NCBI GenBank assembly: GCA_964448135.1
Contig: CAYUVH010000018.1
Coordinates: 62,001 to 126,000, forward strand
Direction: 5' to 3'
Origin: CAYUVH01 sp964448135
GTDB lineage: Bacteria > Verrucomicrobiota > Verrucomicrobiia > Limisphaerales > UBA8199
DNA length: 64,000 bases
Both the position numbers and the translations under genes were made by a program. Shown piece after piece: positions 28,233 through 37,549 of this stretch. Within the stretch, counting starts at the first letter, position 1; every line of letters starts with the position of its first letter. The notes under the pieces are model-generated. The model was not told the DNA's origin. It did not search any database and worked only from the letters and a program-made list of their open reading frames with translations.

Positions 28233-30653
28233 GTGCTGGACCGGCCCAAGATTACCACCCAGTTTGTCATCGGTTTGCTGCTGCTGGCGGCCACCTTCTG
28301 GGTTTACCAGCCAACCCTCGGGAGCGGTTTCATCATGCTGGATGATGCCGAGTACGTGGCGGAGAACCCGATGGTCAAAGCCGGGCTCACTTCCGAGGGG
28401 CTGGGCTGGGCTTTTGGGATCGGCTACGCAAATAACTGGCACCCGTTAACCTGGCTGTCGCTCATGGCCGACTGCCAGTTGTTCGGCCCGCGTCCAGCCG
28501 CGCTTCATTTCGTCAATCTCGGCTGGCACGCCGCCAATTCGCTCCTGCTGTTTCTGTTGCTAACCAGGTTGACCCGCTCGATCGGGCCCAGCGCCCTCGT
28601 CGCGGGACTGTTCGCGCTACACCCGGCGCACGTGGAATCCGTCGCGTGGATTGCCGAGCGAAAGGATGTGCTCAGCGCTTTCTTCTTCCTGCTGACGTTA
28701 TGGACCTACGTCAATTACGTCGAGGCACGCGGCGATACAGCGAAGCGGCGGGGTCGCGCATCGTATTTCGTCGCAATGCTTCTCTTCTCCCTGGGTTTGA
28801 TGAGCAAGCCGATGCTCGTCACCCTGCCCTTCGTCCTGTTGTTGCTCGATTTTTGGCCACTCCGCCGATTCGAAAAAACGCCGACCACCTCATCCGGTGG
28901 CACATTGGCTCGATTGACTTTGGAGAAGTCGCCGTTTCTCCTGCTCGCCCTGGGCTCTTGCCTCCTCACTTTCTGGGCCCAGAATCGAGGCGGAGCCATG
29001 GCGGGGCTGGACGTCCTGCCGTTCGGTCATCGAATCGTCAACGCGCTGGCCTCCATCATCAAGTATGTCGGCATGCTGGTGTGGCCGGCGAATCTTGCGA
29101 TCTTCTATCCCGTATCCCCTCATCCCCAGTACGCCCTCGCGGGCATTTCCCTGGTGATGATCATCGCGGTGATTATCCTGGGCCTGGCCTGGCGAAAATC
29201 GCGGCCCTGGCTGTTGGTGGGCTGGCTTTGGTTTCTCGGTATGCTCTTTCCCGTCCTCGGCTTGGTGCAAGTCGGCTCCCAATCCATGGCCGATCGTTAC
29301 ACCTATCTCCCCGCCATCGGTTTTTTCATCGCCTGCGTCTGGATGCTCGCTTCAATCATTCCCTTCTCCCGCATTCTGCCCATGGTGCGAATTTCCGCGA
29401 CGTGCGCTCTGCTGGCCCTGTGCGCGTGGATCGGCCATCGCCAGGCGCTCACCTGGCGCAACAACGGCACGCTTTTCGCCCATGCCGCCTCCGTCACCGA
29501 ACGAAATTACGTGGCCCTCACCTGCCTTGGATTCCATTATCAGCGCGAGGGGAATTTCCCCGAGGCCGAGAAGGCATTCGCCAGCGCTCGCGCCTTCGAC
29601 CCCACCTACGCGGGCGCATGGCACGGGCTTGGCGGCGTGTATTCGCGCACGGGGCGCGTGCAGGAAGGCGTGGCGGCCTATCGCGAAGCCATCAAGCTCA
29701 GCCCGGCGGACCCGCAAATTCGCGACGCGCTCGGACTGGCGCTGATGCAACTGGGCCAATCCACCGAAGCCGAGGCCGCGTTCCGGGAAGCCCTCGCCAT
29801 GCGACCGGGCTGGGCCAATGCGCACTGGCACCTTGGCATGTTGCTCGATTTAGCAGGCAGAACCTCTGCAGCAGCCACGGAATATCAAGCCGCTGTGCAA
29901 CTTAAACCCGATTTCGCGGCCGCCTGGCGAAGCTACGCCAACCTGCTGGCCGCCGCCGGAAAACAGTCGGAGGCCATACACGCATATGAAACCCTTTCCT
30001 CGCTCACCCCACTCGCTCCCGACGACCAAGTCCACTTCGGGCGCGCATTGATGGAGAGCGGAGAGGCCGGTCGCGCCAGCACGGAGTTTAGCGCCGCCCT
30101 CGCCACCGAACCGGCCAACGATCTCGCCATGGATGGCCTGGGCGAAAGCCTGGCCGCGACAGGAAAAATCAACGAAGCGAAAGCGCGGTTCGAGAAAGCG
30201 ATCGCCACCGCCCCCACCAACGGCCTGGCGCGTCTGCATCTGTCGATGGCCTGCCAAGCCGAAGGACGGGCCGCCGATGCCATCGTGCAATTGCGCGAGG
30301 CGCTAAAAGTGTCCCCCAATCTCGTCGGCGCCATGAACAATCTTGCGTGGATGCTGGCGACCACACCTGACAGTAAGCTGCGAAATGGCACCGAAGCCGT
30401 CCAGTGGTCCGAGCGCGCCTGCGAGCTCACCAGGCGCCAGGAACCCATGTTTGTGGGAACTTTAGCGGCCGCCTACGCCGAAGCCGGCCGTTTCCCCGAG
30501 GCAATTCACACGGCGGAAGAAGCGGGGGCACTGGCCCGGGCGCAGAATCGGACCGACTTGGTGGAAAGCAACGCCCGTTTGGTGGAATTATTCAAGGCGG
30601 GCAAACCGTTCCGCGAAGCCCCTGCCACAAATTCTCCGCCGCCGACCAAATAA
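28233..30653 (+). CDS. TMTC-like membrane protein with TPR tail (copy 1)
   Basis: 806 residues, GTG start. The N-terminus has a helix, then the luminal-type loop FIMLDDAEYVAENPMV with an Asp pair (about 37-38), followed by WHPLTWLSLMADCQLFG and HPAHVESVAWIAERKDVLS. This order matches the TMTC/GT105 type of O-mannosyltransferase-like protein. About ten membrane segments run to residue 400. From about 415 to the end are eight or more TPR units, closing with NNLAWMLATTPDSKLRNGTE and GKPFRE, a block shared with the proteins at 30661 and 47684. Likely role: protein or lipid glycosylation at the outer face of the inner membrane. Convergent with the next gene, whose stop is 7 bases away. Confidence 0.75.
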   Translation: MLDRPKITTQFVIGLLLLAATFWVYQPTLGSGFIMLDDAEYVAENPMVKAGLTSEGLGWAFGIGYANNWHPLTWLSLMADCQLFGPRPAALHFVNLGWHAANSLLLFLLLTRLTRSIGPSALVAGLFALHPAHVESVAWIAERKDVLSAFFFLLTLWTYVNYVEARGDTAKRRGRASYFVAMLLFSLGLMSKPMLVTLPFVLLLLDFWPLRRFEKTPTTSSGGTLARLTLEKSPFLLLALGSCLLTFWAQNRGGAMAGLDVLPFGHRIVNALASIIKYVGMLVWPANLAIFYPVSPHPQYALAGISLVMIIAVIILGLAWRKSRPWLLVGWLWFLGMLFPVLGLVQVGSQSMADRYTYLPAIGFFIACVWMLASIIPFSRILPMVRISATCALLALCAWIGHRQALTWRNNGTLFAHAASVTERNYVALTCLGFHYQREGNFPEAEKAFASARAFDPTYAGAWHGLGGVYSRTGRVQEGVAAYREAIKLSPADPQIRDALGLALMQLGQSTEAEAAFREALAMRPGWANAHWHLGMLLDLAGRTSAAATEYQAAVQLKPDFAAAWRSYANLLAAAGKQSEAIHAYETLSSLTPLAPDDQVHFGRALMESGEAGRASTEFSAALATEPANDLAMDGLGESLAATGKINEAKARFEKAIATAPTNGLARLHLSMACQAEGRAADAIVQLREALKVSPNLVGAMNNLAWMLATTPDSKLRNGTEAVQWSERACELTRRQEPMFVGTLAAAYAEAGRFPEAIHTAEEAGALARAQNRTDLVESNARLVELFKAGKPFREAPATNSPPPTK

Positions 30654-30660
30654 TACGGTG

Positions 30661-32580
30661 TCACTTCTGCGGCGTGGCGCCATCGGGGGTGACGTTGTGC
30701 AGTTGAAGCCGCGGATCTTCCCGGAACGGTTTGCGCGCAACAAACAACTCTCGCATTTGAGCTGCCTTGGTGGCGATGGGGACGTCATGGCTTGCCTGTG
30801 CCAGCATCAACGCATTCTCCGCAGCTGTGGCAGCTTCATCGAACCTACCCGCTTCGGCGTAAGCGGCGGCCAGCGTCATTTCCACCGCGGCCAGTTTGTG
30901 CCGGTTCTTTAGACTTGCCGCCTCCGCGAGTCTCACGGCTTCGGTCCCGTTTCGAAACTCCGCCTCGGGATAAGTGGCCAGCAGCCAAGCCATCCCATTC
31001 TGTGTCCGAAAATCGTTCGGATCCAAACGCAAAGACTCGCGATAATGATTCAAGGCCTCGGCAATGCGCCCCTTCATCGCCAGGGCGATCCCCAGATTGG
31101 CGTGCGGCGTAGGGTAGCTCGAACGCACGCCAAGCGAGGCGTTAAATTGCGCGATAGCCTCGTCGGGCTTCCCCTTGCGTAACAATTCATACCCGAGATT
31201 ATTCAGCGCCAATTCATTCGTTTTAATGGCAATGGATTTCTCAAATTCCGTCATGGCTTCGTCGTACTGCCCCGCGTTGACCAGGCAATAACCGATATTC
31301 AGATGCGCCAGCCAGCTCCGCGGATTTTTCTCCCGGGTATCCTGCCATATGGTCAGCATATCGCGGTAAATCCGGCTTTGCTGCCACGTCAGCCCCGCCA
31401 GCGCCAGGAGCAGCACACCGACGAAGACGGGTGACAGCCAAGCCCTGGAACCGACAAGGAAGCGATCCGCCAAGCGCGTGCCCGCCGCCGCAAACAACAC
31501 GATCAGCCCCAGGCAAGCCAGGTACTGGTAATGATCGGCCACGAACGAGAAGCGAAACGTGTATAGCGAAACAAAACCAAGCATCGGTGCCAGCACCACG
31601 GCAAAGAACAGCACAGAGCCGATGACGCCGCGACCAAGCTGCTTTCGCTTCCACCAGAGCAAACCGGCGAGCAGAACGCAGGCAAGCGGCCCGGCAAAAT
31701 GCGAGGCGTCGTGCGGATTGATATTCCACAGTGGATAGCTGAACGTGAGATTCACGGGAAAGATTAGTTTGCCCACGTAAAACCAAATGGCGCGCCCGGC
31801 GATCAGCATTCGTTCCAGCGGAGTAAACAATACTGCAAGTTCGCGCCCGTAGTTGCCGAGATGCTTTTCCCACCAGATGGAAACCAATCCCATTACAATG
31901 CCCATGGCAAAAAAAGGAAGGGTCTGTGCGAATCTCCTCCACCCGATGCTTCCATCGCGCACCCACAGCACCAGCAGCAACACCGCGGGCAGGGTGCAAG
32001 CTGTGGTTTTGCTGAAAAGCGCAAGCGCGTGAAATAAAATCGCCGCCGCGTAAAACAACCAGGCCCGGGAAGTCGGCGGGCCGGTGAACTTCAGCCACGC
32101 CCATACGGCCAGCAAGTAGAACATCGTGGACTCCGTGTTTTTCAATTCGGTGATCCACGCCACCGATTCCACCTGCACCGGGTGCAGCGCAAAGATGGCG
32201 GCGGCCAGCCACGCGCCCGGCGCCGCCAGCCGCCGCAATAATTTCCACACCAGCAGCGCGTTGATGCAATGCAGCCCCACGTTGACCATGTGATACCCAA
32301 TGGGGTCATATCCCCAAAGCGTGTATTCCAGGCGAAGGGTCGTAAAAACCAGCGGGAAATATTGCGACTGCGTGTGCGCGGAAAACCAAATCCGCTTCAG
32401 GCCGTCCGGCTCCGTGAGCAGCGGGTTGGCGGTAACGTAGCTGTCGTCGTCCCAGACGTAACCACCGAGAATCGCCGGAATGTACGCCACAAAAACCAGC
32501 ACGACGATCAAGGCGGCATGCCAGTCTGGCTCCCAGCGCGCGCGTTTTGCGACCGATGGAGGTTTGACTGCGTTCGACAC
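30661..32580 (-). CDS. TMTC-like membrane protein with TPR tail (copy 2)
   Basis: 639 residues, GTG start at 32580. After the first helix comes YVWDDDSYVTANPLL (Asp triplet about 44-46), then a PLVFTTLRLEYTLWGYDPIGYH block and HPVQVESVAWITELKNTES, paralleling copies 1 and 3 though with ELKN in place of ERKD. About ten membrane helices, then roughly four TPR units from residue 430, shorter than in copy 1. It ends with the shared block (NGMAWLLATYPEAEFRNGTE ... KPFRED). It sits 58 bases downstream of the GT39-like gene whose stop is at 32639 and may be on the same transcript as 35937-32639. Confidence 0.74.
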   Translation of the reverse strand: MSNAVKPPSVAKRARWEPDWHAALIVVLVFVAYIPAILGGYVWDDDSYVTANPLLTEPDGLKRIWFSAHTQSQYFPLVFTTLRLEYTLWGYDPIGYHMVNVGLHCINALLVWKLLRRLAAPGAWLAAAIFALHPVQVESVAWITELKNTESTMFYLLAVWAWLKFTGPPTSRAWLFYAAAILFHALALFSKTTACTLPAVLLLVLWVRDGSIGWRRFAQTLPFFAMGIVMGLVSIWWEKHLGNYGRELAVLFTPLERMLIAGRAIWFYVGKLIFPVNLTFSYPLWNINPHDASHFAGPLACVLLAGLLWWKRKQLGRGVIGSVLFFAVVLAPMLGFVSLYTFRFSFVADHYQYLACLGLIVLFAAAGTRLADRFLVGSRAWLSPVFVGVLLLALAGLTWQQSRIYRDMLTIWQDTREKNPRSWLAHLNIGYCLVNAGQYDEAMTEFEKSIAIKTNELALNNLGYELLRKGKPDEAIAQFNASLGVRSSYPTPHANLGIALAMKGRIAEALNHYRESLRLDPNDFRTQNGMAWLLATYPEAEFRNGTEAVRLAEAASLKNRHKLAAVEMTLAAAYAEAGRFDEAATAAENALMLAQASHDVPIATKAAQMRELFVARKPFREDPRLQLHNVTPDGATPQK

Positions 32581-32638
32581 GATTTCAGGCTACCGGGAGC
32601 CGGCAGGAAGTGACAAGCTAGGGCTGCCGCGGCGGTTC

Positions 32639-34246
32639 TTATTTTTTACCGCGGGCGACATAAACGGGAAAGTTTTCATACGGGTTCACCGCAGACGAAG
32701 CCAGCCCCGTTACTTCGGAGAATTCGACCGCGGAAGTCACCGCCAGGTGGCTAAAGCAGCTCGCCCACGCCCGTTCATATGCAACCTCGCTCCAACCGGC
32801 CGGATTCTGCGGTGCGGGAGCCATCTGGACCGGCGGCCGGCCATCGTATTTGAACCCGCCCACGAGCCATAGGCGGTTTCCAGCCTTTAACGTTGCTTCG
32901 GCCTTCTGTAACGCCTCCAGCACAGGATTATCCTCGCTCATCCTGGCTTTGAATAAATCGTAGCGCTGCACGCGGTAATCGGTCAGCGGTGGTACCGTGG
33001 TCCAGGGGGCGGCACCATGGTAATAGCGGGCGAAGGTGGTGCCGCCCTGCCAGGGGTGAATAATAATCATGTCCTGTGGCGATGCTTCCCGGGAAATCCA
33101 CGCCGCGACCTGATCGAGATTTGTCTGACTTGCTTTCGCACCGCGATTGGCTGCCGGCACAGAAATCAAGACAAGCAATCCCATTCCCGCAGTGGTCAAA
33201 TTCCGCGTCAGAGGGGAACTTCCGGCATTCAGTCCAGTAACTGCATCCAAACAAACCGCCGCGAGGGCCATGAGCGGCACGAAATACCACGGCCGTGGAT
33301 ACAACCCGCTACTGGAAGTGAATCCGATGAACACGACCAGGCCCGCAACGAAAGCTGCCGCGGCGAACAGCCACATCTTCGAATCTACTGCGACTTCTGC
33401 GCGCGCGGCCTTAATGCCTTTGACAATGGTCCAGATACCGAGCACGGACCAAACCACTGCCCACCCAAAGTAAGGCGAACCCAGTGTTTCCCAGACCTGG
33501 TTGAGGACCAACTCGAAACCAATATTCCCGCGCTGTACCTTCCACCAATCCTGCGAAGCACGGATGCCACCGGTGTAGGGGATCAATGATAAAGCCGCCG
33601 GCAACCCAACCGCGGCAACCAGGCCGCATTTGCTCCAAGCCCTCGAGTGCGCGCAAACGGTACAGCCCGCAACACATATGGCGAGAATCAGGAAGGCCGC
33701 CTGATACAAAGTCTGCACGCTGAGCAATGCCATGAACGCGGCTGCCACATACCTCCCCACTCCCGGCCGCGCCACCAAACGCCAGACCAAAACCAGCGTC
33801 AGCACCACAAAAACACTTGCCAGTCCGATTGCTCGCAACGAGTCGCCCCAACGAATGAAGGATGCATTGGCGGCCAGCAAGCCAACGGAGACCAACGGTG
33901 GTTTACGTCCCATCACCCAGGAAGCGACCCATAGGGACGCCAGCAAAAGCAACCCCACTATGAAACCCCAGAGCCGCAAGCCAAAGTCACCGCCAAAGCC
34001 TAATGCCGTCCACGCCCGCAGGATTAACGGCACCAAAATCGGCGTTCCACTGCCCACCTCGAGCATCCGTGAGAGCTCCTGCAGGGAGGGCATCGTGGCA
34101 ACACCCACCGTCCCAATTTCATCGCGCCATAAGGCTCCCGCATGAAACAAAAACACTCCATGCAGCCATACGGCAACCGCCGAGATGCCGACCGCCGCCC
34201 AGCCCGTGAGCCCAACGGAGTGATTTCGCGGTTCCTTCACGCTCAT
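32639..34246 (-). CDS. GT39-like membrane glycosyltransferase (paralogue of 34243)
   Basis: 535 residues, ten or more membrane helices. The first extracytoplasmic loop carries LWRDEIGTVGVATMPSL (Asp42-Glu43), the acidic pair typical of GT39/ArnT-like polyprenol-phosphate-sugar transferases. FIRWGDSLRAIGLASVF follows. The C-terminal third is a soluble domain (IIHPWQGGTTFARYYHGAAPWTTVP) that is also present in its neighbour. The start ATG overlaps the neighbour's stop by 4 bases (ATGA), so the two are translationally coupled. Confidence 0.74.
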   Translation of the reverse strand: MSVKEPRNHSVGLTGWAAVGISAVAVWLHGVFLFHAGALWRDEIGTVGVATMPSLQELSRMLEVGSGTPILVPLILRAWTALGFGGDFGLRLWGFIVGLLLLASLWVASWVMGRKPPLVSVGLLAANASFIRWGDSLRAIGLASVFVVLTLVLVWRLVARPGVGRYVAAAFMALLSVQTLYQAAFLILAICVAGCTVCAHSRAWSKCGLVAAVGLPAALSLIPYTGGIRASQDWWKVQRGNIGFELVLNQVWETLGSPYFGWAVVWSVLGIWTIVKGIKAARAEVAVDSKMWLFAAAAFVAGLVVFIGFTSSSGLYPRPWYFVPLMALAAVCLDAVTGLNAGSSPLTRNLTTAGMGLLVLISVPAANRGAKASQTNLDQVAAWISREASPQDMIIIHPWQGGTTFARYYHGAAPWTTVPPLTDYRVQRYDLFKARMSEDNPVLEALQKAEATLKAGNRLWLVGGFKYDGRPPVQMAPAPQNPAGWSEVAYERAWASCFSHLAVTSAVEFSEVTGLASSAVNPYENFPVYVARGKK

Positions 34247-35937
34247 GGAATCCCATTTTCGCCGGAAGAAACCGAATTCGTACCCGCGCCGCGTGCAACA
34301 TACACACCGAGGTGTTCGTACGGACTGATTGGACCGGGAACATCATCCGGCAGGCAGGTGATCTCGGCCGACTTAAGGTAGACCTTGTAGGCCAGCAGCG
34401 TGGCGAGGTCATACGTCATTGGCGCCTCACCGGTCTTGTCACGTTCGGGCGGCGGCTCACCCGTGAAGAGATACTCGCCCGGCATCCAGACACGATGCCC
34501 GCCCAAGAGCACCTCGGTGGCTTTTTTCATGACTGCGCCGGTTGGGTCCGGGGAAGCCAGTTGAGTGGCGGCCATGTCAAATCGTTGCATTCGGTAGTCC
34601 GTGATTGGCGGTATCGTGGTCCAGGGGGCGCGACCGTGATAGTAGCGCTGGAAGGTTGTGCCATGATACCATGGATGGATGACGATATAATCGTCCGGAC
34701 CCGCTTCGGCAGATAGCCGGGCAGCAATGAGGTCCACGTTGGTCTGGCGCAGACGAACCTCCTGAGCGGCTTCCGGGTAAGTCCAGGCGAGAAATGCCAG
34801 AGCGAGAACAGAAATTCCCAACGCCACGTAATCCCAAGTTCTCCTCTCCTGGCCGCGACGCGCCCCTTCCCCGGCCGGCTTGCCTTCTCCTGCGAAACTG
34901 GCCGACGTTGCGCCAGAAGGAACGATCAGGGCGTTGAGAGAGCAAGCCACGAAAGACATGATGGGCAGAAAATACCATGGACGCGAAGGCAGGCCAGTCG
35001 CGACGATGAATCCAAGAAACGCGACAGGTCCGAGAACCAGGGTAAGCAGGGAGTAAATCTCGTCATCGGCAGCCGAGCGCCAGCGATAGCAGACGCGCAG
35101 GATGCCGAGAGCTCCAATACTCAGCCACATCGCAATGCGCGGCGTGGAGCCGATGGCGGTTTCCATGCTTAGGAACGCCGCCGCGGGGAGAAACCCGGTT
35201 TTTTGAAGCACCCACCAATCGGCCGGGTGGAGCATGCCAGGAACATATGGCAGCAGGGATACCGCAGCCGCCGCGCCGGCGCCAAGTACCAGCACGGCTC
35301 CGCGAAAATGCCTTTTTCGCAAACAAACCGCCGCACCAGCACATCCCGCGGCCAGCACTAAAAATGCGTTTGCATACAGCGCGTGGACGCTCAGGACGGC
35401 TGCGGCCATGGCGGCGAGAAAACGACCCCATGTCGGGCGCTCCGCAAGACGCCAGAACAAGCCCAACGCCAGCACGATCAGGATCGTGCCAAGGCCGTAC
35501 GGACGAAGCGTGTCCCCCCAACGGATGACTATGGCGTTGGCAGCGACGAAGGCCAGTGATAGCACCGGCAGCCGGCGACCCAGGACGCGGGCGTTGAACC
35601 AAAGCGCGGCGATCGAAGCGACGCCGATCAGCAACCCGAGCACGCGAAGCGAGGCATCTCCGGGACCAACGGCTGCACACCAAAAACGAAGCAGTAGCGG
35701 CATCAGCAGCGGCGAGGCGCTGCCGACGGTTAGTTTGTCCCAGAATTCGGAAAGGGTGGGAAGCGTGGCCTGCCCGACGCAACTGACTTCGTCGCGCCAA
35801 AGGGGACCGCTGTAATGAAACAGTTGAGCGTGAAACCAGATGGCAACCCCGGTCACGGTGAGGCAGGCCAGCCACCCGGCCCCCAACGCGGCACGCGAGA
35901 GGGCATGGATCGAGGGCTGCCCTGGCGGCGGGTTCAA
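34243..35937 (-). CDS. GT39-like membrane glycosyltransferase (paralogue of 32639)
   Basis: 564 residues, TTG start at 35937; no in-frame ATG gives the full first helix. LWRDEVSCVGQATLPTL (Asp49-Glu50), VIRWGDTLRPYGLGTIL and the C-terminal IHPWYHGTTFQRYYHGRAPW match its downstream neighbour block by block, so these are tandem duplicates. About eleven helices. The start overlaps the stop of the RelE-like gene by 4 bases (TTGA). Putative lipid-linked sugar transferase at the periplasmic face. The donor and acceptor cannot be read from sequence. Confidence 0.74.
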   Translation of the reverse strand: MNPPPGQPSIHALSRAALGAGWLACLTVTGVAIWFHAQLFHYSGPLWRDEVSCVGQATLPTLSEFWDKLTVGSASPLLMPLLLRFWCAAVGPGDASLRVLGLLIGVASIAALWFNARVLGRRLPVLSLAFVAANAIVIRWGDTLRPYGLGTILIVLALGLFWRLAERPTWGRFLAAMAAAVLSVHALYANAFLVLAAGCAGAAVCLRKRHFRGAVLVLGAGAAAAVSLLPYVPGMLHPADWWVLQKTGFLPAAAFLSMETAIGSTPRIAMWLSIGALGILRVCYRWRSAADDEIYSLLTLVLGPVAFLGFIVATGLPSRPWYFLPIMSFVACSLNALIVPSGATSASFAGEGKPAGEGARRGQERRTWDYVALGISVLALAFLAWTYPEAAQEVRLRQTNVDLIAARLSAEAGPDDYIVIHPWYHGTTFQRYYHGRAPWTTIPPITDYRMQRFDMAATQLASPDPTGAVMKKATEVLLGGHRVWMPGEYLFTGEPPPERDKTGEAPMTYDLATLLAYKVYLKSAEITCLPDDVPGPISPYEHLGVYVARGAGTNSVSSGENGIP

Positions 35938-36305
35938 GGCTTCTGCGAAGCGGCCTTGGCCGCCTCGATTAGCTCCCAGAACTTCGGGTTTTGCTGCAAG
36001 GCCTGGTCCTCGGGCATTTTGAGGCCCGAGCGGAACAGGAAGTCCTTCAAGGTATGCCGGCTGAGAATGCGCTGCACGAGAAGGCCCAACTCATGCCGCT
36101 CAAAGTAAACGCGGTAATCCCCCACCCGGAACCGGTGCAAGGTCCGGCCGGCGCGCTCGAGCTTGCCGAACTGATCGAACTCGCTCTGCATGGCTTGCTG
36201 CGGCAGGCCCCGGAATTCGCCGAGGATGCGCAGCTGCAATTCCTTCGGCATGCGCGCCAGTTCAGACGCGCTGGTCGGATTAAAAATGATCTGAAAGGGC
36301 CGCAA
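35934..36305 (-). CDS. RelE/ParE-type toxin-like protein without visible antitoxin
   Basis: About 124 residues if the TTG at 36305 is used. The core FQIIFNPTSASELARMPKELQ, then GRTLHRFRVGDYRVYFERHE and LLVQRILSRHTL is the RelE/ParE toxin pattern (alpha-alpha-beta3 with the basic RVGDYRVYF strand). A further C-terminal helix (EDQALQQNPKFWELIEAAKAA) is longer than usual. The frame is open up to 36437, but that would overlap the SGNH gene ending at 36352 and encode nothing family-like. I see no antitoxin (HTH, AbrB or Phd-like) frame next to it. It overlaps the following glycosyltransferase start by 4 bases. Could be a degenerate or orphan toxin; start uncertain. Confidence 0.65.
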   Translation of the reverse strand: MRPFQIIFNPTSASELARMPKELQLRILGEFRGLPQQAMQSEFDQFGKLERAGRTLHRFRVGDYRVYFERHELGLLVQRILSRHTLKDFLFRSGLKMPEDQALQQNPKFWELIEAAKAASQKP

Positions 36306-36351
36306 GCAGGGTGAATTTAAGGGATTCAGGGCGCGGATTGCACGGATTTTT

Positions 36352-37395
36352 TCAGCGCTTTTGAGCCATTTGCTTGAGCATAAACTCGTCAATCGCGCGA
36401 GCCGCCAGCGCATGCGCATATTCGTTGGGGTGGGCATCGTAGCGGTTCACGACCAGTTTCGAGGATGGAATGCCCTGATAGACGGTCAGCAGATCGAGGC
36501 ACGGCACTTTCTGCTCCTTCCAAAACTGGTCCATTTCGTCATGGACGAATTGGAAGTCATAATTCGGCCCCAGCGCGTGGAAAAACGGAAAGATGACGAC
36601 CGACAACCTGCCTCCGTGCGACTCAACGAGTTCACGAAATTCCTGCAGGCGCTGCTTTTGCAGGTTCCAGGTGGGACCGCGATAGGCTTCCAGAACGTAA
36701 GGGAAGTAAGTCCGCATGGCCGGATCAGTCATGACCTTCAACCGATAGCGCAGGACGCTGAACAGGAAAGAATTGCGGTAGATCCACCCGGCGTCGTCGA
36801 TTTCCTTGCGGACACGGGCCGTCACTTCTTCATGCTCGGGAAGCAAGTCGGAGACGTCATTCAGGCAATAAACGAGCACGACTTCATCAATTTTGTAGCC
36901 GTCGCCCATTGCGGCATCGAGGTAGTTCTTCTCCTCGTAAGTATCGAATCCCGGCTGGGCGAGGGTGTGAATTTCCCACTCCGGATGCGCTTTGCGGACG
37001 AGATTGGCGAAACGGTTTTCAATATCCGGCACTCCGTGACCGGCGGTGAAGGAATCGCCCACGAACGTGATGCGGCGTTTGCCGGCGGTAATCTGCGTGG
37101 TGTACTGGATGTTATCCCGGCTACCCGTGGCATTAGTCTTCCAGTGGCGGTGGATCCAGCGCGCACTCAACATCGTATAGTTCAGGGAATCGGTTTCGTC
37201 ACAAAAAAACCGGAAGTAGATTTCCCCACCCAGCGTTCCCACGGAAATGAGCAGCACCAGGACGAGCAGATTGCCAGCGATGATCTGCTGCCAAGTCGCC
37301 GCGCGACCGCTGGTCCGAAGCCGCCGCGCGAAACGCGTGAGCGCCCACACCAGGGCAACCGGAAGGAGAAGGAAAACGACAAGAACGATGTTCAC
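36352..37395 (-). CDS. Membrane-anchored SGNH/GDSL hydrolase-like protein (copy 1)
   Basis: 347 residues, GTG start. Two N-terminal helices (about 1-22 and 38-58) anchor an extracytoplasmic SGNH domain: ITFVGDSFTAGHG gives the catalytic Ser (about 115), VLVYCLNDVSDLLPE the Asn block, and RYDAHPNEYAHA the Asp320-His322 pair. Such proteins typically act as O-acetyl esterases or acetyltransferases on glycans. The neighbours are glycosyltransferases, which fits a role in glycan modification. It is a close relative of the gene at 37550, with 154 bases between them containing short decayed repeats. Confidence 0.8.
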   Translation of the reverse strand: MNIVLVVFLLLPVALVWALTRFARRLRTSGRAATWQQIIAGNLLVLVLLISVGTLGGEIYFRFFCDETDSLNYTMLSARWIHRHWKTNATGSRDNIQYTTQITAGKRRITFVGDSFTAGHGVPDIENRFANLVRKAHPEWEIHTLAQPGFDTYEEKNYLDAAMGDGYKIDEVVLVYCLNDVSDLLPEHEEVTARVRKEIDDAGWIYRNSFLFSVLRYRLKVMTDPAMRTYFPYVLEAYRGPTWNLQKQRLQEFRELVESHGGRLSVVIFPFFHALGPNYDFQFVHDEMDQFWKEQKVPCLDLLTVYQGIPSSKLVVNRYDAHPNEYAHALAARAIDEFMLKQMAQKR

Positions 37396-37549
37396 AGGCC
37401 GGAAATCGGGCGGCGGTTCACGAACTGGGCCAGCGGCAAAAACATAGGCCGGAAAATGTAACCACGGAGGGCGTCAATGACACGGATTTTAAGAGACAAA
37501 CTGAAAGCGATCCGCGCACCCAAGTGAAGTCCAAACTGCCCGAAAACCC

